A DNA stretch of 64,000 bases from Paenibacillus sp. TCA20 (GTDB lineage: Bacteria > Bacillota > Bacilli > Paenibacillales > Paenibacillaceae): assembly GCF_000732325.1 (NCBI RefSeq), contig NZ_BBIW01000006.1, positions 1 through 64,000 on the forward strand, read 5' to 3'. A program made the translations under genes and the position numbers. This document shows positions 25,150 to 32,516 of the stretch, piece after piece (within the stretch, counting starts at the first letter, position 1; each line of letters starts with the position of its first letter). Below the pieces are notes generated by a model. It saw nothing but the letters and a program-made list of their open reading frames with translations, did no database searches and was not told the origin of the DNA.

Positions 25150-25710
25150 TTATTCATGCCACATTCTTATCACTTCTTTTAATTCTAGGCCTTCAAATTG
25201 CATTTTATAGATATCTGGTTTCTTTAATTGATCTAAGAATTCTAAGCCATAATTTGAATCAAAATAATTCATCATCAATGTCATTACAAGACCGTGTGTT
25301 CCAATTGCAATTTTCTTCCCTTGGTGTTGTTTTAATATGGTGTTAAGTACTGAAACTGATCTATTCTGACAATCTGCGTTTGACTCGCCACCTGGTAAGG
25401 TATATTCAAAGTTGTAAAAGTGATGTCTAATATTAGACATCAAATCAATAATCTCTCCTGAAGCAAAGTGGCGTTCCCTGAGATCTTCAAATGTTTCTAT
25501 CTCTAAGTTTAAGTGTTCAGCCAATCCCTCAACACTCAATACTGCTCGAGAATAGGGACTTGAGATTATGATGTCTATTCCTTCACCAATAAGTATCTTT
25601 GTTACTTTATCAACATCCATTTTACCCTTTGCAGTAAGCCCTCTTGTTCTTTCATTTCCATCGTCATAAGGTGATTCGGCATGTCTAACCATATAAATAG
25701 TGGTAATCAT
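25150..25710 (-). CDS. histidine phosphatase family protein
   Basis: A 186-residue member of the phosphoglycerate-mutase-like superfamily. The phosphohistidine motif is YMVRHAESP (RHA variant of RHG), SSPYSRAVLSVEGLA carries the second Arg, LRERHFASGE holds the acidic residue, and AIGTHGLVMTLMM has the second His. Specificity within the family is unknown; the RHA variant and length suit phosphatase rather than mutase activity. AAGGAGG lies before the ATG. It is a single gene with no obvious partner. Confidence 0.9.
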   Translation of the reverse strand: MITTIYMVRHAESPYDDGNERTRGLTAKGKMDVDKVTKILIGEGIDIIISSPYSRAVLSVEGLAEHLNLEIETFEDLRERHFASGEIIDLMSNIRHHFYNFEYTLPGGESNADCQNRSVSVLNTILKQHQGKKIAIGTHGLVMTLMMNYFDSNYGLEFLDQLKKPDIYKMQFEGLELKEVIRMWHE

Positions 25711-25888
25711 ATAGACCTCCTTGATTCGCTCACATAAATAATTCTATTTTGATACCACATAACATTTGAGCATTCTTGAGTTTTCAAGTATTTTTAAGTT
25801 AAATAGCCTGGCGCGATGTACTTATAAGTGCAGACCCTCCCCCGAAACCGTTTCCACAAAATGTGTTTCAGTTCTCGTTCTGAGAACG

Positions 25889-26356
25889 TTAATAAGCACT
25901 TAACATTCTTTTTCCCAAAACCATTTTTATGTTTAACAATAAATCTCTGTGAGTCTCTTCATTCCATTGGTATTGATCATCCGTCCAATTTGTTTCCGGA
26001 TAGGTCCATACAGGGTTTCTTCGATTGTACTCCGGTTCCCATTCATATCTCGGAAATACATGAGCATGTAAGAATGGAGCCTCATTACCATAAATTGAAT
26101 AATTGATTCTCTTTGGTTTACATACTTCTTTCAGAGCATCTCCTAATAGACTCATATCAAGTAAAAAATCATTACGATCTCCGTACTCTAGATCTGTAAG
26201 CTCATTCACTTTCGGTGCTCGAATAAGCAAACAATACCCCGGCAAAAATTGGGTCAATCCGATAACAGCGTAGCCTGATTTCATCTTGGTTATGACAGTA
26301 GGATTTTCACCTCTATCTGCAAAACCTATAGGATCTGACAGAAAATTATGCTTCAT
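25889..26356 (-). CDS. HIT family hydrolase-like protein
   Basis: A 155-residue protein. NYSIYGNEAPFLHAHVFPRYEWE contains the His-x-His pair of the histidine triad (LHAHVFPR), and GYAVIGLTQFLPGYCLLIRAPKVNELTDL is the usual upstream HIT segment. The family hydrolyses nucleotide phosphoramidates or transfers nucleotidyl groups. The third His of the triad is replaced (HVFPR), so activity is uncertain. TTGGAGATG precedes the ATG. Its stop codon falls inside an AACGTTA sequence at the gene boundary. Confidence 0.75.
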   Translation of the reverse strand: MKHNFLSDPIGFADRGENPTVITKMKSGYAVIGLTQFLPGYCLLIRAPKVNELTDLEYGDRNDFLLDMSLLGDALKEVCKPKRINYSIYGNEAPFLHAHVFPRYEWEPEYNRRNPVWTYPETNWTDDQYQWNEETHRDLLLNIKMVLGKRMLSAY

Positions 26357-26392
26357 AAACTCATCTCCAAGATATTGATTTCCTCTAGTGTT

Positions 26393-26938
26393 TTATGTAA
26401 GTTCCTTACTAAGTATGGTTTCAACTACTCTTTTATTGTCCTTATACTGCAACTTGATAAGTGATATTTCTTGCACCTCGGCTTGTATTCTCTCTAATCT
26501 TTTTGTACTGTATTGTAATGCTTCTAATAACCTCTGATCGCTTAATCGGTTTGCAATTGTACAGTGAGGTATCCATTTTTCAGGGTTGTACGTTGAATTG
26601 GAGAATACATTATATTCCTTGAAGTGATGATGATGATTGAAGTGAAGTTCTAGCAATTCCATTGTTGGATTCGGAGATAAGAATAAAGCTCCACTTTTTA
26701 TGAACGTCCCCAACATGCTAAAGGTTAGACAGAGCCTTGGAGTTGAATCGTAATATTCGCAGAACCTATTCTTGAAACTAGACTCTTCCAAATCTGAATA
26801 ATCAGCTATGGTTAGATGTGGCTTTCTATTCTCTATTTCGTTAGCATAGCTAGATATACCTTCCTCATTCAATTCCCCCCATAGATTATTGATTTTATGA
26901 TTTGTTTCTGAGTCAAAATGAAGCACTACCCCATACAA
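26393..26938 (-). CDS. 2'-5' RNA ligase superfamily (2H phosphoesterase) protein
   Basis: A 181-residue protein with two HxT motifs: PHLTIADY near residue 41 and PHCTIANR near 124, spaced as in the LigT/2H phosphoesterase fold. It is expected to act on a 2'-5' linkage or a cyclic phosphate in RNA or nucleotides, but no specific substrate can be named. The start is a TTG at 26938 with GAAGGTAGTG upstream; no in-frame ATG is near. Length and the HHHHF loop are unremarkable for Firmicute members. Confidence 0.85.
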   Translation of the reverse strand: MYGVVLHFDSETNHKINNLWGELNEEGISSYANEIENRKPHLTIADYSDLEESSFKNRFCEYYDSTPRLCLTFSMLGTFIKSGALFLSPNPTMELLELHFNHHHHFKEYNVFSNSTYNPEKWIPHCTIANRLSDQRLLEALQYSTKRLERIQAEVQEISLIKLQYKDNKRVVETILSKELT

Positions 26939-27056
26939 AATATAATCACTACCTTCTATTTGATATAATTTGTGAAGACTAATTGATATTCACTGTCTCA
27001 TTCTTCTTCATTACTTATTTGTAAGTAGAGTTATACAAATGCTACCCACTCTATGT

Positions 27057-27539
27057 TTATGAATACCTTCGTTCAATTTCTTTCTTGAATACCTTTATAG
27101 GTTCTTCATAATCAATGGGTTTAAAGATCATCTTGTTTAACCAGGCACTAAGATCATATGAATGCTCAAACACTACATTGTCACAACAAAAGGTCATTTC
27201 ATTCATGGTCCCAAGAACACTCTTGTTATTTGTTTTTCCAATCTTAACGTTTCCTGCTTCCAAAAAATATTGATCAATTAAACTTTTTCTTAGTCCTTCT
27301 AACTGTAAATACTCTTTGAGTCCAAAAATGAATTTTTCCTGCAGCTTTCCGACTTGAGAACTCCTAATACCGTCAATGATTAGACATAATCGACTGGAGT
27401 CATTGACAAATATGATGTGTTTTTTTCTTAGTTGTAGGATATTTACATGCCAGCTAAATAATAGGTCGATCTCCTCGATTTCAACTGGAGCCGTTTTCAT
27501 GTCTTTTAATAGTTTTTGAGTAAATCTAAGCGCTAGCAT
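27057..27539 (-). CDS. DUF6933-like protein
   Basis: A 160-residue soluble protein beginning MLALRFTQKLLKDM and continuing with LFSWHVNILQLRKKHIIFVNDSSRLCLII and GTMNEMTFCCDNVVFE. The pattern of a leading LRFTQKLLKD, then SWH-N and K-I-FVND, is one I associate with DUF6933, a family common in bacteria and phages without known activity. GAGGAGAG precedes the ATG. The next gene downstream is separated by about 100 bp that include a boundary repeat (27576-27594). Confidence 0.6.
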   Translation of the reverse strand: MLALRFTQKLLKDMKTAPVEIEEIDLLFSWHVNILQLRKKHIIFVNDSSRLCLIIDGIRSSQVGKLQEKFIFGLKEYLQLEGLRKSLIDQYFLEAGNVKIGKTNNKSVLGTMNEMTFCCDNVVFEHSYDLSAWLNKMIFKPIDYEEPIKVFKKEIERRYS

Positions 27540-27637
27540 AATTTTCTCTCCTCTTTTTATATTTCATTGATTTCACATTACGTTCTTGCATTCTAGAAAC
27601 CACCGGGTCTAATGCGATCAGCCTCACAGGATTACTC

Positions 27638-28192
27638 TCACAAGTTCGATTTTACTCTAATAAGTTTAGTCCAGCCTATATCTTGTCCGAAAAGCCCTTT
27701 TGCCTTATGTACATAAATCAAATACATCTCATTATTTGCATTAAAATCTTCCGCTGTTCGAAAATATATTCTCATTTTGTGAACCCCTGCCTCTTGTGGG
27801 CTCCAGAAGCCTATTAAGCCAAGCTGCTCTTTCTCAATAGTGCTGTTGATAATCTTTTGATTGATTAGGGTATCATACACTTTTTGCTCGTCACCAGGTC
27901 CGACTCCTATGCTAGTCGGAACAAAGTATCCATTTTCCTCGTTATTATCAAACGACATAGAATGTAATCCTGGAATGTAAGGATAGATCATATGTTGAGT
28001 ATACTTGTTCTTATCAATTAAGACTTCGAGCATTACAACTTTGTGGTCCATTTTAGAGTTAGATTTAATTTTTAATACTGCTTCAACATGTACATCATCC
28101 GGCTTTATTTCTTCTTCCATTGACTCGATCAAAAAAGCGGAGAGTGCGAATATAAAAATACAACTTATTAATGCGACTGATACTTTCCACAT
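27638..28192 (-). CDS. exported or membrane-anchored protein of unknown family
   Basis: A 184-residue protein with one N-terminal hydrophobic segment (VSVALISCIFIFALSAFLI) and an extracytoplasmic domain predicted to be mostly beta strands. The part LGLIGFWSPQEAGVHKMRIYFRT resembles an immunoglobulin-like or cell-surface sandwich. There is no lipobox. I do not recognise the family. AGGAGGAG directly precedes the ATG. The 5' flank holds a 14-bp palindrome (28240-28253) and repeat-like DNA. Confidence 0.55.
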   Translation of the reverse strand: MWKVSVALISCIFIFALSAFLIESMEEEIKPDDVHVEAVLKIKSNSKMDHKVVMLEVLIDKNKYTQHMIYPYIPGLHSMSFDNNEENGYFVPTSIGVGPGDEQKVYDTLINQKIINSTIEKEQLGLIGFWSPQEAGVHKMRIYFRTAEDFNANNEMYLIYVHKAKGLFGQDIGWTKLIRVKSNL

Positions 28193-28349
28193 AACTCCTC
28201 CTGTTTCTTCGCTCTTATTTGTTTTGATTAGTTTTTTACAATGATTGCAATCATTTCTTGACTTAAGGCTCAGGAGGAGCCGAGCTCGATTCCCCTAGTT
28301 GGTGCGGACGTGTCCAGGTGAATAATAAGTCTCCTGCAAATGCCCATGT

Positions 28350-28403
28350 CTCTTCAATTCCACATCTAACTCCGACTGGGCACATACCCGATGCGTGAAT
28401 ATG
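28350..28403 (-). repeat. boundary repeat region between two cassette-like genes
   Basis: Two short sequences recur elsewhere. CTCTTCAATTCCACATCTAA (28350-28369) matches 31230-31249 at 18 of 20 bases. ATACCCGATGCGTGAATATG (28384-28403) matches 24553-24572 at 17 of 20. The region lies between the stop of the gene at 28424 and the start of the gene at 28192. Confidence 0.55.
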
Positions 28404-28423
28404 TTGGATTCATATACATTCAG

Positions 28424-28963
28424 TCAATCATTCAAAAACCGCTTTATTACTTCTTCATCCCATACTTGGACTTCAATATATCTTTCAGGGCCATGATCTC
28501 CCTTCATGTTCCATTCTTGCGGAAAACCATATTGTCTTATAATTTCTTTGATTTCATTATTGGTGTAGACTTGTTTGCGATATGGTTTGCCATCTTCAAA
28601 TCTCATTGTCGGGAACAAATTTCCATATGTAAAACTTACTGACTCTTCTAAAAACTCTTCACTAGAAATAACAATTACACCTGAGTTCTTATACCACGTT
28701 GAAATCCATTCACACGATTCTAAGGTCATGTAATGCGGATAGTGGTTTCGGGGTTTCCCACCTTTCGCAATAAATTGATCGCGAGCTGTGGATTCTAATT
28801 CTCTTCTAATATTCATGTATTCACTTGACCGTTGACTTGCAAAAGTCTTTCCGTCTCTCTGAATTTGTTTTAGTACCTCTTCTGCTTCTTCAATTGTTAA
28901 TTTAGATAGGTTCGTGAACGGTCCAATGTCTTTATCAAAGTAATGATAGAAATTAAATGACAT
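28424..28963 (-). CDS. hypothetical soluble protein
   Basis: A 179-residue cytoplasmic protein opening MSFNFYHYFDKDIGPFTNLSKLTIEEAEEVLKQIQRDGKTFAS and ending QEWNMKGDHGPERYIEVQVWDEEVIKRFL. The N-terminal helix pair (TIEEAEEVL) and the block RNHYPHYMTLESCEWISTWYKNSGVIVIS are distinctive. It may belong to a Bacillus/Paenibacillus-restricted family; I cannot assign a function. AGAAAGGATAC precedes the ATG. Confidence 0.6.
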   Translation of the reverse strand: MSFNFYHYFDKDIGPFTNLSKLTIEEAEEVLKQIQRDGKTFASQRSSEYMNIRRELESTARDQFIAKGGKPRNHYPHYMTLESCEWISTWYKNSGVIVISSEEFLEESVSFTYGNLFPTMRFEDGKPYRKQVYTNNEIKEIIRQYGFPQEWNMKGDHGPERYIEVQVWDEEVIKRFLND

Positions 28964-29060
28964 TTATAGTATCCTTTCTCGGGCAGACCTAAGAGCGAAC
29001 GCGACTCTGCAGGAAAACGGTGTTATACGCTGGTTCGTTCGTCTTCGAAATTCATTAACA

Positions 29061-29089
29061 TTGCTTGTTCGCAAATAGAGCTGTACAAT
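29061..29089 (+). promoter_or_regulatory. sigma-A-type promoter of the retropepsin operon
   Basis: TTGCTT (29061-29066), a 17-base spacer and TACAAT (29084-29089) lie 33 bases before the start at 29122, pointing into the plus-strand gene pair. Confidence 0.55.
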
Positions 29090-29121
29090 TAATTAATAAG
29101 TCTTTTCGGGGGTGTTCATGT

Positions 29122-29382
29122 ATGAAGTGGAGTCATATCCGTAAGATCTACCCTAATCGTTGGGTACTAGTTGAAGCTCTTGCCACTCATTCTGACAATC
29201 ACAAAAGAACTATTGAAGAAATGTCAGTTGTTTCTGAGTATGACGACCCTAAGCTAGCCTGGGCTTCATATAAAAAACTTCATTTGTCAGAACCTACTAG
29301 GGAGCTCTATATATTCTACACCGGAAATGAATTTATTGAAGTCATTGAGCAACCCTTTACCGGAGTTAGAGGTCTACGATGA
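29122..29382 (+). CDS. small hypothetical protein preceding the aspartyl protease
   Basis: An 86-residue soluble protein starting MKWSHIRKIYPNRWVLVEAL and ending with FYTGNEFIEVIEQPFTGVRGLR. The pattern PNRWVLVEAL and ELYIFYTGNEFIEV suggests a small alpha/beta domain. I chose the ATG at 29122, with GGGGGTG upstream and in the correct position for the promoter; the open frame extends 19 codons further. Its stop overlaps the protease start in an ATGA junction, so both are made from one message. Function unknown, possibly a partner or target-adapter of the protease. Confidence 0.75.
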   Translation: MKWSHIRKIYPNRWVLVEALATHSDNHKRTIEEMSVVSEYDDPKLAWASYKKLHLSEPTRELYIFYTGNEFIEVIEQPFTGVRGLR

Positions 29383-29759
29383 AGATCCATCTTGTAGATG
29401 GTCTACCTATTGTTTCACTCCCTCTATCTTACAAGAATAAATCAACCCTTCTTAATAATGTCCTTCTGGATACAGGATGCTCAACAACCATATTTGATAC
29501 TGATCTTGTTGAACCTATTGGCCTAGACATAGACTTTATCAACGGAACATCAGTTCGGATGTATGGAGTAGGTGGCTCAAGTGAATTGTGTTATCAACAG
29601 ATTGTCTCTAACCTCTCTATTGGTAGCATCCTGCTCAAAGAATTCACTATCCAACTAGGACTTACCAAAGAACCTTATGGTTTCGATGCTATATTAGGAG
29701 TCGACTTTTTTTATAAATATGGGTTGAAAATTGATTTTGAGAAATTAGTTATTTCATAA
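29379..29759 (+). CDS. retropepsin-like aspartyl protease
   Basis: A 126-residue single-domain protein with the catalytic LLDTGCSTTIFDTDLV (Asp-Thr-Gly) near residue 31, a flap-like GVGGSSELCY segment and the second hydrophobic-hydrophobic-Gly signature DAILGVDFF. Size and layout match retroviral-type aspartic proteases, which act as homodimers (clan AA; bacterial gag-polyprotein-like or RVP_2). There is no signal peptide. It is coupled to the upstream 86-residue protein by a 4-base overlap. The pair is on the opposite strand to its neighbours. Confidence 0.85.
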   Translation: MKIHLVDGLPIVSLPLSYKNKSTLLNNVLLDTGCSTTIFDTDLVEPIGLDIDFINGTSVRMYGVGGSSELCYQQIVSNLSIGSILLKEFTIQLGLTKEPYGFDAILGVDFFYKYGLKIDFEKLVIS

Positions 29760-29775
29760 AGGTTTAACGAACTTG

Positions 29776-29860
29776 CGTATAACGTTCCTGTATTCACGAC
29801 TCAGCGCATGCTGGATGTCCGGCAAATGCCGGATCAAGGGTGTAACCCCGCAGCGTGAAT
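29776..29860 (-). repeat. attC-like folded repeat
   Basis: GTATAACGTTCCTGTATTCACG at the left end is matched by CGTGAAT at 29854-29860. ATTCACG (29792-29798) pairs with CGTGAAT, GCG pairs with CGC, and the centre is a perfect CCGGCA-AA-TGCCGG hairpin. The sequence lies just past the protease stop and in the convergent gap with the YcaQ/AlkX-like gene. It shares its end motif with three other boundaries. Confidence 0.5.
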
Positions 29861-29938
29861 CGGTGCTCAAGAGTCTTGGCGGAAACGTAATCTCGGTGAA
29901 GAAGTCGAGTATTACGTAGACCGCTGAACTGTAGATTG

Positions 29939-31126
29939 TCAGATCTCTGCCGAAATCGTCTCACACCCGTTGAAAATCGCAAACCTTCGGAGACAATTGT
30001 TCAGGGCTGTTCGCAACTGCGTTGTTTGCTTCACACCGTTCTCGTACCAGATGTTTTTAACAATGAGTGTTCCTGTTTTTCGCTCCACGATGATCTCGGC
30101 TCGTCCAATAAAGCTCTCTCCATATAATAGTGGCAGCACATAATAGCCGTATTTTCGTTTGATTGCAGGAATGTATATCTCCCAGGTGTAATCGAAGCCA
30201 AACAATTCGTTGATAAGTCTTCTGTCCCATATGAAATTATCTAGAGGGGCAATAAGCTCGCAACGCAGTTTCGGCTCGTTATCTTGCAGAACGTCTTCAA
30301 TTAGTAGTAAATCCTCTGTAAGGCAGTACAGCATATCCTTCATTTGCTCCACGGCAACAGCAACAATGCGTGCTTCTTGTAATAGCTGGCGAAAAACTTC
30401 ATTACGCTGAGCCGTTTTCAACCCCCATATATTCATCCATGCATCGGACGCACGATTCCATAAGAGACCAACAGAGCCGATTCTACGCAGCACCCGCCAC
30501 TTATAATGCTCAAGCTCATCCTCGAGCGGCTCTGATGCATTCAGCAGATTTGGCTGTATGTACTTCTTGGCAATATCGTAATACTTACGAGTTCCTTTTT
30601 TATGATGGATAATCAACTCACCCGTCGAATACATCTGTTCCAGCACCGAACGGGTTGTATTGTTTCCGCTGCTCCAGTGGATGGCCGATTGCCAAGAGAA
30701 ATCTCCTTCCAACTTCAAATCATTTGAACTTAGTGCACCGTAATTTTGGATATGAGCTCTTACTTGCGCTGTCAACGCTTCCATTTCGGGATAGCGTGCG
30801 CCATGTAGCCTCGCGGCTTGTCTGAACCGCTCAAAATACGGCCAATCCTCGACAGGAATAATGGACAGATTCTTGTCAGGATAATCGACAAGGCTTCTAT
30901 CCTCATACAGCAGCTCGGCGAGCATTTCCTTCGTAAATCCCTTAATACGCGACTGCAGCACCAGTTCGGCGTTTTTACCGCAAACATCGATGGGGTCATA
31001 TTGAATACAGCTGGCCTGCCGAGCAAAGTCCAATACGCCCTGCTTCCCACTAAATTTATATTCGCCTAGAAGCCCATGCTTCAACAACAGAAATTGCCGT
31101 GTCTGACGTTTTGTCAATTGGATCAC
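29939..31126 (-). CDS. YcaQ/AlkX-like winged-helix DNA glycosylase (HTH_42)
   Basis: A 395-residue protein of the HTH_42 superfamily with three winged-helix-like parts. LTKRQTRQFLLLKHGLLGE opens it, and SCIQYDPIDVCGKNAEL near 37-53 contains Q-Y-D, the QxD motif reported for AlkX/YcaQ enzymes that unhook DNA crosslinks. The C-terminus (LLYGESFIGRAEIIVERKTGTL) is the usual end. GTG start with AAAGGTAGG upstream. It is much longer than its neighbours and by eye richer in G+C, so it may have arrived separately. The glycosylase role is inferred from the family. Confidence 0.85.
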   Translation of the reverse strand: MIQLTKRQTRQFLLLKHGLLGEYKFSGKQGVLDFARQASCIQYDPIDVCGKNAELVLQSRIKGFTKEMLAELLYEDRSLVDYPDKNLSIIPVEDWPYFERFRQAARLHGARYPEMEALTAQVRAHIQNYGALSSNDLKLEGDFSWQSAIHWSSGNNTTRSVLEQMYSTGELIIHHKKGTRKYYDIAKKYIQPNLLNASEPLEDELEHYKWRVLRRIGSVGLLWNRASDAWMNIWGLKTAQRNEVFRQLLQEARIVAVAVEQMKDMLYCLTEDLLLIEDVLQDNEPKLRCELIAPLDNFIWDRRLINELFGFDYTWEIYIPAIKRKYGYYVLPLLYGESFIGRAEIIVERKTGTLIVKNIWYENGVKQTTQLRTALNNCLRRFAIFNGCETISAEI

Positions 31127-31212
31127 GTTCGCACCTACCTTTTAATTTAGTAAAGTATTACTTCACGAGTATCCATATTGAAATCTCCTGCAATTTGCTC
31201 TTGAAAATATTT

Positions 31213-31249
31213 TGTATAACGTGAAATCCCTCATCAATTCCACTTCTAA
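31213..31249 (-). repeat. boundary repeat at the end of the GrpB fragment
   Basis: TTGTATAACG is followed by CTCATCAATTCCACTTCTAA (31230-31249), which matches 28350-28369 at 18 of 20 bases. The TAG that ends the GrpB fragment lies within it, so the gene breaks exactly at the repeat. Confidence 0.5.
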
Positions 31250-31386
31250 TATCGGGGAGACAAGGGACCTGTAATCACTTGAAGGTCTTTCAATAATGTA
31301 ATGCAATGTATTTCTTTCAATTCATTAAAAATAAATGGCCAGTCATCATTATAGTCTTCAATAATAACTGGTTTTACGATCTTCAT
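31246..31386 (-). pseudogene. N-terminal fragment of a GrpB family gene
   Basis: A 46-residue frame from an ATG at 31386 reads MKIVKPVIIEDYNDDWPFIF and then ELKEIHCITLLKDL, the N-terminus of GrpB proteins (compare IIEPYNDNWPKIYNEI in 13910-14455). It then diverges into LQVITGPLSPRY and stops at the boundary repeat. The IEHIGST core is lost. It is the third GrpB relic in the window. Confidence 0.78.
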
Positions 31387-31425
31387 AGATACACTCACTT
31401 TAATATTATCTTTACGATGATTCTA

Positions 31426-31584
31426 CTAACGTTTTGTATTGACGACGTACTGGCCCCTTAGAGTCGCTGCTTATAGTTGTGAGGCTTGTCGAACACTTAA
31501 TGAAGTGACGTCCCGACGGGCTTATGGAGGCTGAATGTGGTCACTCGCTTCTCAGAGCAACCATAATCGTCAATATACTGTTAG
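31426..31584 (-). repeat. 159-bp attC-like element with inverted ends
   Basis: CTAAC (31426-31430) with TATTGACGA (31437-31445) on the left are inverted on the right as TCGTCAATA (31567-31575) with GTTAG (31580-31584). The interior has CCCGACGGG and further weak pairing. The right end contains the stop codon of the nucleotidyltransferase gene and the left end lies 40 bp before the start of the GrpB fragment, so the element exactly fills the gap between two minus-strand genes. Confidence 0.6.
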
Positions 31585-32347
31585 CCGAATGAATTTCTGG
31601 AAGCAGCCATTACGTTTAGAGCGTTCTCAAAATAGCTATATACTTCATCTGCAATTCCCAAAAACTCTTCAACAAGTACATCACTATCCAAGTAACAAGC
31701 ATACAGATACTCAACTAAAGCGGAGTCAATCTCGCAATAGTTTATTATGGCATTCTTCATCTCAATAATGTCATCTTGCCATACACCTGTATCTACTAAA
31801 ACCAAAGAGTATAATGCACGAATTAATCTCTTTGAATACCCTTTAATATATCTAGTTTTCATCGTGTGATCACTAGCAGTAGAAAGTGAACGACGTACAC
31901 GATCTACTTCTTCCTTGGTATCTGTATTTAAGTCCAGAATGAACTCTGGAGAAATAATGATCGGTGGTACTTTTTCACCAACGTCATGACCATATAGGCA
32001 AACACAAATGATCTTAACCCAAAAACCCACTCATTCGGTTTATTTAATACATCGTCAATCGAGCAAATGATCGTATCAATCTTTGTAATGAATGGATATT
32101 CTTTCAAAAGCCTGTCTTTAATGTTTGACAATCTTTCGTAATCAATATCTGTGGGATTTTCACATACAATAGTAAAGTCTGCATCTGACTTAAAAGGTTT
32201 AGCAGTTCCTTTTGGAATCGAGCCACACATATAAATGCTATGAATCTTACCTTTAAATTCGGCAAGTATATGATCTATATACTTATCAACAAAATCCTTA
32301 TATTCACTTTGTATTACAATTCTATTTATAACTTTTTCTAACATCAT
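31581..32347 (-). pseudogene. nucleotidyltransferase-domain gene with a frameshift
   Basis: Frame one begins MMLEKVINRIVIQSEYK and carries the nucleotidyltransferase motif CGSIPKGTAKPFKSDADFTIV (GS-x-n-D-x-D). Frame two supplies the helical rest, from YGHDVGEKVPPIIISPEF to the stop at 31581. The frames overlap near 31985-31995, where one missing base in TATATGGTCATG explains the break. The intact product would be about 255 residues, like KNTase/aminoglycoside adenylyltransferase-fold proteins. AGGAGGTG precedes the ATG. Probably inactive unless the frame is a read error. Confidence 0.78.
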
Positions 32348-32438
32348 ATAGACACCTCCTAAAGAGATGTTGCTCCCTCTTTGTATTTACTTTCTTAAAT
32401 ACCATTAAGATGTAAAAATTGTTATCTATGTATTCTAG

Positions 32439-32516
32439 CTCAAAGATGCACTTTCCTTAATGCTCATGTTCGGCATGTTCATTTTGGCATTGCTCACCTA
32501 CATGAAAAAGAAATAG
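32439..32516 (+). pseudogene. second copy of the holin-like toxin, start lost
   Basis: From CTCAAAGATGC onward the DNA follows the toxin gene at 19735-19818 with about nine in ten bases matching by eye. The ATG, the binding site and everything upstream are replaced, and a TAG stands where the preceding codon should be. An internal ATG at 32460 could give MLMFGMFILALLTYMKKK but has no binding site. The toxin is probably silent. Confidence 0.72.

Noticed and set aside
25876..25892. Another copy of the boundary motif at GAGAACGTTAATAAG
   Set aside because: It is in the opposite orientation to the other four copies and matches only the AACGTTA core, so I do not count it.
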